A stretch of 8,623 nucleotides of DNA from Methanobacterium sp. (GCA_003164415.1 PLTK01000039.1:1722-10344); one strand, 5' to 3'; shown: positions 1 through 6,894, counted from the first letter of the stretch. Translations and numbers: made by a program. The notes: generated by a model from the sequence alone, not told the origin.

Positions 1-29
1 AAAAGTTTAGGTTAAAAAAAGTTTAGGTT
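1..29. repeat. Direct repeat, two 13-bp copies
   Basis: AAAAGTTTAGGTT occurs at 1-13 and again at 17-29, a spacing of 16 bp from start to start. The array touches the window edge, so further copies may lie to the left. It sits about 50 bp upstream of the likely amt TATA box. It could be an upstream regulator site or a local duplication; nothing in the sequence decides between these. Confidence 0.6.
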
Positions 30-49
30 GACGAATTAAGTGGGGGAAG

Positions 50-70
50 AACATTGAAATGTTAATTTCA
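50..70. promoter_or_regulatory. Overlapping inverted repeats, candidate NrpR-type operator for amt-glnK
   Basis: Two perfect inverted repeats share bases. AACATT (50-55) pairs with AATGTT (58-63) across 2 bp, and TGAAAT (55-60) pairs with ATTTCA (65-70) across 4 bp. The second can be read as GAAA-N6-TTTC, which has the spacing of the GGAA-N6-TTCC operator known for the archaeal nitrogen repressor NrpR in Methanococcus, with one mismatch per half-site. It lies just upstream of the TATA-like box at 81-90 and in front of nitrogen genes, where such an operator would be expected. The inverted repeats are directly visible; assignment to NrpR is inference. AT-rich DNA yields short palindromes by chance. 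Confidence 0.4.
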
Positions 71-80
71 TTTTTACAAT

Positions 81-93
81 AAAATTTATAATA
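81..93 (+). promoter_or_regulatory. Probable amt-glnK promoter (TATA box)
   Basis: AAAATTTATAATA fits an archaeal TATA element with an A-rich BRE-like lead. A start site about 25 bp downstream (near 110-115) would leave a leader of roughly 45 nt carrying the Shine-Dalgarno GGGAGG at 147-152. The same 10-mer AAAATTTATA recurs at 121-130, but a transcript from that copy would start at or inside the Shine-Dalgarno, so the upstream copy is preferred. Confidence 0.5.
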
Positions 94-158
94 ATCAAAA
101 TTATGGCAAAAAAATATTACAAAATTTATACTTATGGATTATTAAAGGGAGGAAAAAT

Positions 159-1385
159 ATGGATCCAACAGCTCTTAACTCTGGCGATACAGCGTGGATG
201 CTCATGTCTACAGCCTTGGTAATGCTTATGACCGTACCTGGTGTGGCATTGTACTACGGGGGTTTGGTTAAAAAAGAAAACGTTTTAAACACCCTATTCA
301 TGTCACTCATAGCATTCGCAATAACAAGTGTTATATGGGTAATATACGCTTATCAACTTGCATTCGGAACTGATGTGGGAGGTTTGATTGGTAATGGGGC
401 GAATTTATTCTTTAATGGAATAACTTCAGCTACATTAGCACCTCTAGCACCAACTATACCAATAACAATATATGCTGCCTTCGAATTGGTGTTTGCAGCT
501 ATTACTGTAGCACTTATATCAGGTGCAGTGGTTGGTAGAATGAAATTTAAAGCATGGTTAGTATTTGTACCACTATGGATTACAATTGTGTACGTTCCAA
601 TATCCCACTGGGTATGGGGTGGCGGATGGTTAGCCAAATTAGGTGCTCTTGACTTTGCAGGAGGTACAGTTGTACATTTAGATTGTGGTATAGCCGCATT
701 AGTGCTTTGTATTTACTTAGGTTCAAGAAAAGATGTGAGATTATTACCACATAACCTAGGATACTCTGTAATAGGGGCAGCATTATTATGGTTTGGTTGG
801 TTTGGATTTAATGCAGGATCTGCACTTACAGCAGGAGGTTTAGCATCATCAGCATTCCTAGCTACTAACACTGCCACTGCTGCAGGTATGATTTCTTGGA
901 TGATAATTGATATCATAAAAACAGGAAAACCTACTGTACTCGGTGCAATAACTGGTGCAGTATGTGGTTTGGTGGCCATTACACCAGCTTGTGGTTTTGT
1001 AACAGTTACAGGTGCATTAATAATTGGATTTGCGACATCATTCTTCTCATACTATGCAATGACTTGGTTAAAACCACGCTTTGGATATGATGATTCTTTA
1101 GATGTGTTTGCAGTTCACGGTATATCTGGTTTGTGGGGAGCACTTGCAACAGGTTTATTCGCAGCGCCGTTCATAAATTCTTTAGGGGTAGGTTTATTCT
1201 ACGGTAACCCTATGCAGATGGTATGGCAATTAATAGATATCGGAACAGTTGTAGTGTGGTCCGGTGGATGGACATTAGTGCTTGCCTTTGTATTAGATAA
1301 AACCATTGGTCTAAGAGTAGAACCAGAAGAAGAAAGGGAAGGACTTGACATTAGTTTACACGAAGAGTCAGGTTACAGAATTTAA
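159..1385 (+). CDS. amt: Ammonium transporter, Amt/MEP/Rh family
   Basis: This is a polytopic membrane channel for ammonium/ammonia uptake, 408 aa, the usual size for an Amt with 11 membrane helices. The N-terminus runs straight into the first helix, with PGVALYYGG at residues 27-35. The pore histidine pair is present as His173 (in DFAGGTVVH) and His320 (in DVFAVHG). The recruitment-site aspartate is Asp165, the outer Trp is Trp153 in WVWGGG, and likely gate phenylalanines are Phe112 and Phe217 (in GWFGFNAG). The acidic C-terminal tail after about residue 385 (EEEREGLDIS) is the conserved segment that responds to PII binding. The residue run after His173 is LDCG, where I more often recall INSG-like sequences. 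The start is fixed by GGGAGG six bases before the ATG. It is followed 17 bp later by glnK, so the two are almost certainly co-transcribed and induced under nitrogen limitation. Confidence 0.97.
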   Translation: MDPTALNSGDTAWMLMSTALVMLMTVPGVALYYGGLVKKENVLNTLFMSLIAFAITSVIWVIYAYQLAFGTDVGGLIGNGANLFFNGITSATLAPLAPTIPITIYAAFELVFAAITVALISGAVVGRMKFKAWLVFVPLWITIVYVPISHWVWGGGWLAKLGALDFAGGTVVHLDCGIAALVLCIYLGSRKDVRLLPHNLGYSVIGAALLWFGWFGFNAGSALTAGGLASSAFLATNTATAAGMISWMIIDIIKTGKPTVLGAITGAVCGLVAITPACGFVTVTGALIIGFATSFFSYYAMTWLKPRFGYDDSLDVFAVHGISGLWGALATGLFAAPFINSLGVGLFYGNPMQMVWQLIDIGTVVVWSGGWTLVLAFVLDKTIGLRVEPEEEREGLDISLHEESGYRI

Positions 1386-1402
1386 TAATAGGAGGTATAA
1401 TA

Positions 1403-1741
1403 GTGAAGGAAATAACTGCAATAATTCGACCGGATAAATTAGAAGAAGTTAAAAATGCTCTTGCTGAAATTCAATGTAAAGGAGTGACAGTAACAGAAGT
1501 TAAAGGTCGTGGAAGACAATTAGGAGTAACTGAAAGCTATAGAGGGCGTGACTATAAGGTGGACCTCCTACCTAAAACCAGGCTCGAGATCATAGTTAAC
1601 AACAAAGATGCAGATGATGTAATTGACACCATAGTAAAAACAGCTCAAACAGGAGACATTGGTGATGGTAAGATTTTTATATCGCCTGTAGATGATGTTG
1701 TAAGAATTAGAACCGGTGAAAGGGGAGAAAAAGCAGTTTAA
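1403..1741 (+). CDS. glnK: Nitrogen regulatory protein PII (GlnK type)
   Basis: This is a 112-aa PII signal protein, the canonical length. GlnK trimers bind ATP/ADP and 2-oxoglutarate and plug the Amt channel through their T-loops when ammonium is ample. The N-terminal strand MKEITAIIRPDKLEEV is typical. The ATP/2-oxoglutarate ligand Gln39 lies in GRGRQLG, and the T-loop runs about 37-55 with Tyr51 in YRGRDY, the residue uridylylated in enterobacteria; archaeal homologues need not be modified there. Lys58 follows in LLPK, the B-loop TGDIGDGKIF is at 83-92, and Arg101 and Arg103 are in the C-loop. Translation starts at GTG, supported by GGAGGT at 1391-1396 with a 6-nt spacer; no ATG fits the conserved N-terminus. 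Linkage to amt supports the GlnK rather than GlnB name. Confidence 0.97.
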   Translation: MKEITAIIRPDKLEEVKNALAEIQCKGVTVTEVKGRGRQLGVTESYRGRDYKVDLLPKTRLEIIVNNKDADDVIDTIVKTAQTGDIGDGKIFISPVDDVVRIRTGERGEKAV

Positions 1742-1766
1742 GAACTGTTACAAATAATCCTTTCCA

Positions 1767-1779
1767 TTTTTTTTATTTT
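1767..1779 (+). terminator. T-tract terminator of amt-glnK
   Basis: Eight T residues, an A and four more T residues follow 25 bp after the glnK stop codon. Archaeal RNA polymerase terminates at T-rich tracts without needing a hairpin, and no clear hairpin precedes this one. Further T-runs at 1838-1846 (nine) and 1886-1895 (ten) could act as back-up sites. Confidence 0.55.
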
Positions 1780-1949
1780 CCACTCGGAGGCGTGCGATCA
1801 TAATCCTAAAATGGTTAAGGTTAATCTCTTTTATTAATTTTTTTTTAAATAATTTCTGATTCAGCAAATACTTATTTTTTTATAATTTTTTTTTTATTTA
1901 CAAATTTATTAATATAAAATAAGAATCTTGAAACATTACTAAATGATCT

Positions 1950-1957
1950 AAAAAAAA
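1950..1957 (-). terminator. T-tract terminator of pdxS
   Basis: A run of eight A on the plus strand reads as eight T on the minus strand, about 33 bp beyond the pdxS stop codon. It is the first such tract in the direction of pdxS transcription and fits archaeal oligo-T termination. Confidence 0.45.
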
Positions 1958-1990
1958 TAGAATGATAAGAAGAATTTAAGGTATTATCCT

Positions 1991-2872
1991 TTACCATCCT
2001 CTATTTTGAAGTATTTCATTCTCTGGTATTTGGCTTATCTCAAGACCCGGCATTGCTTTTCCAAGTTCTGTTGAAACATTAGCTATTATTTCAGCATCTT
2101 GATAATTTGTTGTTGCTTCAACTATTGCCTTTGCAACTAAAATTGGATTTTCTGATTTGAATATTCCAGAACCAACAAATACACCATCTGCACCCAACTG
2201 CATCATAAGGGCAGCATCTGCAGGTGTTGCTATTCCCCCTGCAGCAAAGTTTACAACAGGAAGTTTGCCTAATTTAGCTGTTTCTTTTACAAGTTCAAGT
2301 GGTGCTTCTATTTCACGTGCAACACTCCATAACTCTTCTTCTGTTTTATCCTTAAGCTCTCTAATGGTACCCAATATTTTTCTCATATGTCTTACAGCTT
2401 CAACAACATTTCCAGTACCTGCTTCACCCTTAGTACGGATCATTGCAGCCCCTTCATCAATTCTCCTTAAACCTTCACCAAGGTTACGTGCACCGCATAC
2501 AAATGGTATGGTAAATTTTTTCTTATCAACATGAAATTGTTCATCTGCGGGTGTTAAAACTTCACTTTCGTCTATCATATCCACACCAAGATGTTCAAGT
2601 ACTTGTGCTTCTACAAAATGACCAATACGTACCTTAGCCATTACAGGAATACTAACAGCATCCATTATCTCAATAACCTTTGAAGGGTCGGCCATTCTTG
2701 CAACACCGCCGGCTGCACGAATATCAGATGGTACTCTTTCGAGGGCCATAACAGATACTGCACCAGATTCTTCGGCAATTACAGCTTGCTCTGCATTGAC
2801 AACATCCATTATAACTCCACCCTTAGTCATCTTTGCAAATCCTTTCTTTAAAACTTCAGTTCCATGTAACAT
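1991..2872 (-). CDS. pdxS: Pyridoxal 5'-phosphate synthase lyase subunit PdxS
   Basis: PdxS (Pdx1) makes PLP from ribose 5-phosphate, glyceraldehyde 3-phosphate and ammonia supplied by the glutaminase PdxT, in the DXP-independent vitamin B6 route; it acts in the cytosol as a large ring assembly. The 293-aa length is standard. Conserved sites are Asp23 (in VIMDVVNAEQA), the Schiff-base lysine Lys80 (in PVMAKVRIGH), the second catalytic lysine Lys148 (in IRTKGEAGTGN), and phosphate-binding stretches near NFAAGGIATP (208-217) and GVFVGSGIFKS (230-240). The C-terminus ends LQNRGW. The ATG is preceded by GGAGG (2879-2883, minus strand) at 6 nt. pdxT is not in this window, so the partner must be encoded elsewhere. 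It is transcribed alone, convergent with glnK and divergent from the flippase gene. Confidence 0.97.
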   Translation of the reverse strand: MLHGTEVLKKGFAKMTKGGVIMDVVNAEQAVIAEESGAVSVMALERVPSDIRAAGGVARMADPSKVIEIMDAVSIPVMAKVRIGHFVEAQVLEHLGVDMIDESEVLTPADEQFHVDKKKFTIPFVCGARNLGEGLRRIDEGAAMIRTKGEAGTGNVVEAVRHMRKILGTIRELKDKTEEELWSVAREIEAPLELVKETAKLGKLPVVNFAAGGIATPADAALMMQLGADGVFVGSGIFKSENPILVAKAIVEATTNYQDAEIIANVSTELGKAMPGLEISQIPENEILQNRGW

Positions 2873-2923
2873 AAAATTCCTCCAACATCTATTCTTATTA
2901 AATTATTTCATAAAAATAAAAAG

Positions 2924-2990
2924 TTAAATAAACATTATTCAAACTTTTTATGACTCAAGAAACAATTCTAAAATCTTTTCCTATTATATC
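2924..2990 (-). promoter_or_regulatory. Candidate pdxS promoter boxes
   Basis: On the minus strand two TATA-like elements precede pdxS: TTTATTTAA around 2924-2932, giving a leader of about 30 nt, and GATATAATAGG around 2980-2990, giving a leader of about 85 nt. Neither has a clearly better BRE, so the choice is open. Confidence 0.3.
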
Positions 2991-3069
2991 TAATTCAGTT
3001 TTAATATATTAAAAATTTATTGTATTTAATTATTTTCCATAAAAAACTAAAAAAGTGCATTTTTTTATT

Positions 3070-3113
3070 AATTCTTGCATAATCCATAAATAGGGTTAAA
3101 GTTAACAAGAATT
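3070..3113. repeat. 8-bp inverted repeat bracketing the flippase TATA box
   Basis: AATTCTTG at 3070-3077 is matched exactly by its reverse complement CAAGAATT at 3106-3113, with 28 bp between that contain the TATA-like element CATAAATA. The right arm ends just before the start codon. The layout resembles a two-half-site operator, but one 8-bp match in AT-rich DNA may be chance. Confidence 0.35.
3085..3092 (+). promoter_or_regulatory. Candidate promoter of the flippase gene, possibly leaderless
   Basis: CATAAATA is a plausible TATA box. Counting about 25 bp downstream places the transcription start near 3110-3115, at or next to the ATG at 3115. Since no Shine-Dalgarno precedes that ATG, a leaderless transcript fits both facts. 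An alternative box, AAAAATTTATTG at about 3011-3022, would give a leader of about 70 nt. Confidence 0.4.
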
Positions 3114-3114
3114 C

Positions 3115-4668
3115 ATGCAAAAATTGTTGAAGGGTAGTTTCATCATTCTCATAGGAACCATAATTTTCAGGATTGGTGGCTATCTCTATATGGTGTTAAC
3201 ACAGTCACTCCTTGGAATATCGGGTTACGGAATGTTAAGTCTTGTTATGTCATTCCAATGGATACTAATTTTAATAGCCATTGCAGGGCTCCCACCAGCC
3301 ATCGCCAAGTATGTATCGGAATATCTAGCTAAAGACGATAAATATATGGTGAAACAGATTATTAAATCCTCATTTAAGATAATGGTCTCAATGAGTATAA
3401 TATTTACAGTTGTATTCTTCTTACTTGCCAAGCCACTTGCTGACTATTTCCATGGTGGTCCTGAACTCGTTATATTATTCCAAGCAGTCAGCTTTATAGC
3501 CCCTTTCAGTGTTGTTTTAGGATTATTTAGAGGAGTTTTCCAGGGTTATCAACGCATGACAGACATTATGATAACAAGAATAGTTGAACAAGTATTAATG
3601 ATTGGTATGGCCGTTGTTTTCATAAAGATAGGATTTTATGTTTTAGGAGCAGTACTGGGGACACTTGTGGGTTTTGCAATAGCATCACTTTCTGCCCTAT
3701 TAATTTTCAAATTTTATTTATGGGATAGTTTAAAAGATGTTAAGACACCTGAGATACCTGTAAACGAATCTAAACTGATAAAAAAACTTTTGATATTTAG
3801 TTCACCAATAATAGTCACTGGTTTGGCTGAACTTACCCTATTTCAAGCCGGAAACTTCGTGATTCCATTGCATTTAGGTTTCGCTCAACTGGGTTATTAT
3901 AATATTGCAAGTCCAATAGCAAGATTACCCCTTGTAATATCCACATCTGTGGCAATGGCACTTTTACCCGCAGCTTCAGAAGCTTTAGCATTAAATGGTA
4001 ACAATCTAGTGAAAAAGTATGTTATATACTCATACAGATACTTATTAATCGTTCTTCTTCCCATCTGTGCTTTAGTTATAATATTAGGAAAACCTATTAT
4101 GCTGTTGTTATTCTCGAGGGCCCCTCTAGCTTACAGCTTTTCAGGCACTGCCATGAGTATTCTGGTGATTGGTATGGCATTTTTCTCAATCTACGGAATA
4201 TCTGCAAGTGTACTCCAGGCAGCAGGAAAACCTTATCCTGCCATGTACTTCTTGGCAATAGGAACAGTCACGAATTTAGCTTTAACAATATTATTAGTAC
4301 CAATATATGGTTTAAATGGAGCAGCAATCGCAACTATGATAGCTTCATTCATGGTAATGATTCTTACAACAGTAACAACCATGCGGGTCACTAAAACAAA
4401 ATTACCATACTTCAATTTGTTTAAAGTTACAATAGCTTCATTTATATTAGGATTGGGCCTATTGTTAATGCCTAAAACAATATTAGGACTCATATTGTCA
4501 CTTATATTATTACCATTTGTGTATCTTATTTTATTAGGTTTAACAAGGGCGCTGGAAATGAGAGACTTAATTATCATTAACCAAATAGGAAATCGGCTTG
4601 GTCCCCTTTCAAATCTTATCATGAGGTTTACAGGATTCTTAGAGAGATTTATTGTCAAGGAAACTTGA
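3115..4668 (+). CDS. Polysaccharide/lipid-linked oligosaccharide flippase (MOP superfamily, Wzx/SpoVB-like)
   Basis: This 517-aa, almost wholly hydrophobic protein likely has 12-14 membrane helices and belongs to the polysaccharide-biosynthesis flippase branch of the MOP (MATE/MurJ-like) superfamily. Typical features are the N-terminal KGSFIILIGTIIFRIGGYLY (6-25), LLGISGYG (32-39), PPAIAKYVSEY (60-70), GLFRGVFQGYQRM (136-148), GYYNIASPIARLP (260-272), and the C-terminal GKPYPAMYFLAIGTVTNLAL (371-390) followed by PIYGLNGAAIA. Such proteins move lipid-linked sugars across the cytoplasmic membrane. In a pseudomurein-walled methanogen the cargo could be a wall precursor or glycan, but no glycosyltransferase lies nearby, so the substrate is unknown. 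The ATG start gives a complete family N-terminus but lacks a Shine-Dalgarno, unlike every other gene in the window. It is monocistronic and converges on acs. Confidence 0.88.
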   Translation: MQKLLKGSFIILIGTIIFRIGGYLYMVLTQSLLGISGYGMLSLVMSFQWILILIAIAGLPPAIAKYVSEYLAKDDKYMVKQIIKSSFKIMVSMSIIFTVVFFLLAKPLADYFHGGPELVILFQAVSFIAPFSVVLGLFRGVFQGYQRMTDIMITRIVEQVLMIGMAVVFIKIGFYVLGAVLGTLVGFAIASLSALLIFKFYLWDSLKDVKTPEIPVNESKLIKKLLIFSSPIIVTGLAELTLFQAGNFVIPLHLGFAQLGYYNIASPIARLPLVISTSVAMALLPAASEALALNGNNLVKKYVIYSYRYLLIVLLPICALVIILGKPIMLLLFSRAPLAYSFSGTAMSILVIGMAFFSIYGISASVLQAAGKPYPAMYFLAIGTVTNLALTILLVPIYGLNGAAIATMIASFMVMILTTVTTMRVTKTKLPYFNLFKVTIASFILGLGLLLMPKTILGLILSLILLPFVYLILLGLTRALEMRDLIIINQIGNRLGPLSNLIMRFTGFLERFIVKET

Positions 4669-4681
4669 TTAATAAATCAAG
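4664..4681 (+). terminator. Hairpin overlapping the flippase stop codon
   Basis: CTTGATT (4664-4670) and AATCAAG (4675-4681) form a perfect 7-bp stem with loop AATA; the TGA stop codon lies in the left arm. No strong T-tract follows on the plus strand, so it is a weak terminator candidate. It may instead protect the mRNA 3' end, or be chance in AT-rich DNA. Confidence 0.3.
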
Positions 4682-4747
4682 AAATATCTAGAGTATATTT
4701 ATTAAATTTGATGTAAAAAAAGGAATAATTGAATAAAAACAATATTT

Positions 4748-4756
4748 AAAAAAAAA
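4748..4756 (-). terminator. T-tract terminator of acs
   Basis: Nine A on the plus strand give nine T in the acs direction, 17 bp after the acs stop codon. A second, shorter tract lies at about 4714-4720. Both fit archaeal oligo-T termination in the 105-bp convergent spacer. Confidence 0.5.
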
Positions 4757-4773
4757 TTGAGAATTTTACTACC

Positions 4774-6726
4774 CTAAACTAATTTATGTATCTCATCAAC
4801 TGCTTCAGGATTTGCCAATGTACTGATGTCACCAACTGGTTCTCCCTTAACCTTAGCTTTAATTACTCGCCTCATTATCTTACCAGAACGAGTTTTAGGC
4901 AGATCTGAAACCATGTTCACACAAACAGGAGTGGCTATCGGACCTATTTCACACCGCACATGATGTCTTAGTGTAGCTTCGAGGTTTTCATCCGCTGTGT
5001 AATTTTGTTTAAGAACTACAAATGCACATACTTCTTCTCCCTTTATTTCATCTGGTTTTCCAACGACAGCTGCCTCAGCAACACCGGGAAAACTTACAAG
5101 AGCAGATTCTACTTCTGCAGTACTTATCCTATGTCCTGCAACATTCAAAACATCATCTTCCCTTCCTTGTATCCAAAAATATCCATCTTCATCCTTTCTT
5201 GCGACATCTCCACTTAGATAGGTGTTTTCAAATGTACTCCAATAAGCCTCAATGTACCTATCAGGATCATTGTACAAAGTTCTGAACATTGATGGCCATG
5301 TAGATTTAATTACCAAGTGTCCTCCATTACCAACCAATGGATTTCCATTGTCATCAATAATATCTGCCTTTACAGTTGGGAACGGTTTAACAGCAGACCC
5401 GGGTTTGAGTTTAGAGATAGGTAATGGGGTTATTAAATGCATTCCTGTTTCTGTCTGCCACCATGTGTCCATAATAGGACATTTTTCTTGTCCAATAACT
5501 TTATAATACCATACCCATGCTTCGGGGTTAATGGGTTCACCAACGCTTCCTAAAAGACGCAGCGAACTAAGATCATATTTTTCAGGCCATTTCTCACCGA
5601 ATTTCATGAACATCCTAACAGTTGTAGGTGCTGTGTAAAATACAGAGACACCATATTTTTCAATCATATCCCATATCCTGCCAGGATCTGGATAGTCGGG
5701 TGTCCCCTCATATATTAAAGATGTAACTCCCATAAGCAAGGGTGCATAAACAATATAACTGTGACCTGTAATCCAACCTATATCTGCAGCACACCACCAT
5801 ACATCATCTTTTTTAATGTCAAAAACAAATTTAAGAGTAGTATAAACTCCCACAGCATAACCACCATGGACATGGACAACTCCCTTTGGTTTTCCTGTTG
5901 TTCCTGAGGTATATAAAATAAATAATGGATCTTCAGGGTCCATCTCCTCGGTTGAACATTCCGTGTCCATATTTTCCATGATTTCATGCCACCAAACATC
6001 CCTGTTTTCTTCCATTTCAATGGGAACATCAGCATGATTTACAACAATTAAATTGGTAATTGTTGGAGTATTTTTCAATATTTTATCTACATTTTCCTTT
6101 AGATTTAGAAGTTTTCCTCTCCTGGGAAATCCATCTGCAGTTATTGCAACCTTAGATCCTGCATCATTTATCCGTTCTTGGAATGCTTTTGCCCAAAACC
6201 CTGAAAATACAACAGAATGTATTGCACCAATCTTTGCACATGCTAACATTGCTATTGGAAGTTCGGGTATCATTGGTAAATATATACTTACAGTGTCCCC
6301 CTTACCAATTCCCAGAGATTTAAGTGCATTTGCAAATTTATTAACTTCTATGTACAGTTCATGATAACTTATACGGCGAACATCACCAGATTCACTTTCC
6401 CACAAAAATGCTGTTTTATTTTTATTAGTACCCTTAGCATGCCTATCAAGTGCATTGTGTATTATATTAAACTTTCCTTCCAAAAACCATTCTGCATGGG
6501 GTGGATTCCATTCAACTGTCTTTTCGTACGGTTTATACCACTCAAATTCCCCGGCAAGATCATCCCAAAACCATTCAGGATCCTCTTCTGCTTTTTCTAA
6601 TAATTCATCATAGTCAGAAATATCATGTTCATCCATCCATTTTTTGATGTTTGTTTCATCAACTAATGTTTTTGAAGGTTCAAAAATCCTCTTTTCTTTA
6701 AGTAGATAATCTAAATCCTTAGACAT
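4774..6726 (-). CDS. acs: AMP-forming acetyl-CoA synthetase
   Basis: This enzyme activates acetate with ATP to acetyl-AMP and then to acetyl-CoA, in the cytosol. In hydrogenotrophic Methanobacteriales this serves acetate assimilation into biomass rather than methane formation. The 650-aa length is full for Acs. From the N-terminus there is an Acs-type cap with WNPPHAEWFLEG (73-84), the phosphate loop YTSGTTGKPKG (272-282), the adenine/substrate motif DTWWQTETG (420-428) whose Trp pair includes the residue that limits the pocket to short acyl groups, SGDVARKDEDGYFWIQGREDD (505-525) with Asp507 and Arg522, and the C-terminal KTRSGK with catalytic Lys616, the residue acetylated in bacterial Acs. 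Propionate use cannot be excluded from sequence. The start is supported by GAGGGG (6734-6739, minus strand) with a 7-nt spacer; the stop is TAG. Confidence 0.95.
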   Translation of the reverse strand: MSKDLDYLLKEKRIFEPSKTLVDETNIKKWMDEHDISDYDELLEKAEEDPEWFWDDLAGEFEWYKPYEKTVEWNPPHAEWFLEGKFNIIHNALDRHAKGTNKNKTAFLWESESGDVRRISYHELYIEVNKFANALKSLGIGKGDTVSIYLPMIPELPIAMLACAKIGAIHSVVFSGFWAKAFQERINDAGSKVAITADGFPRRGKLLNLKENVDKILKNTPTITNLIVVNHADVPIEMEENRDVWWHEIMENMDTECSTEEMDPEDPLFILYTSGTTGKPKGVVHVHGGYAVGVYTTLKFVFDIKKDDVWWCAADIGWITGHSYIVYAPLLMGVTSLIYEGTPDYPDPGRIWDMIEKYGVSVFYTAPTTVRMFMKFGEKWPEKYDLSSLRLLGSVGEPINPEAWVWYYKVIGQEKCPIMDTWWQTETGMHLITPLPISKLKPGSAVKPFPTVKADIIDDNGNPLVGNGGHLVIKSTWPSMFRTLYNDPDRYIEAYWSTFENTYLSGDVARKDEDGYFWIQGREDDVLNVAGHRISTAEVESALVSFPGVAEAAVVGKPDEIKGEEVCAFVVLKQNYTADENLEATLRHHVRCEIGPIATPVCVNMVSDLPKTRSGKIMRRVIKAKVKGEPVGDISTLANPEAVDEIHKLV

Positions 6727-6765
6727 TTAATATCCCCTCTTAAGATCTTTCTAGACAAGTTTTTG

Positions 6766-6774
6766 TATTTAAAA
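6766..6774 (-). promoter_or_regulatory. Candidate acs promoter (TATA box)
   Basis: On the minus strand TTTTAAATA lies 40 bp upstream of the acs start codon. Transcription starting about 25 bp further on (near 6745) would give a short leader with the GAGGGG site. Direct repeats TTTAATACA at 6809-6817 and 6826-6834 (plus-strand reading, 17 bp apart) lie about 40-60 bp upstream of the box and could be regulator sites, though this is speculative. Confidence 0.4.
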
Positions 6775-6894
6775 TTGTTTAATCGAGTTTATAACAGCTT
6801 TTGAATAATTTAATACATAATATCTTTTAATACAACAAATAATTACATTTCACTATTATTTTCTAATTTGAAATATTAATAATTTTTTAATAGA

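Larger units (their letters stand above)
1742..1990. other. Convergent intergenic region between glnK and pdxS
   Basis: This 249-bp spacer separates two converging genes. It holds three plus-strand T-tracts, an A-tract acting for the minus strand, and one short GC-richer island at about 1780-1800 (CACTCGGAGGCGTGCGATCA) that stands out from its very AT-rich surroundings. No credible coding sequence is present: the only candidates are a 3-codon GTG frame and an 8-codon ATG frame at 1811. I saw no tRNA-like fold. Confidence 0.6.

Noticed and set aside
353..979. Minus-strand open frames inside amt
   Set aside because: They are antisense to a complete Amt with all key residues. Their translations are low-complexity mirror products of membrane-helix codons.
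1791..1837. Tiny frames in the glnK-pdxS spacer (GTG at 1792 after GGAGG; ATG at 1811, 8 codons)
   Set aside because: The GTG frame stops after three codons. The ATG frame has its only Shine-Dalgarno about 20 nt away and encodes just 8 residues, so neither is a credible gene.
1838..1895. Long T-tracts as a possible repeat array or CRISPR-like leader
   Set aside because: There are no repeated units or spacers of regular length. The T-runs are explained by archaeal termination signals and base composition.
1991..2872. PdxS without PdxT as an anomaly
   Set aside because: In Methanobacteriales I recall pdxS and pdxT as unlinked genes, so the absence of pdxT nearby is not evidence of an orphan or altered pathway.
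5005..5506. Overlapping plus-strand open frames inside acs
   Set aside because: They lie antisense to a full-length, motif-rich acs, show no family motifs and lack good ribosome sites. They are shadows of the real gene.
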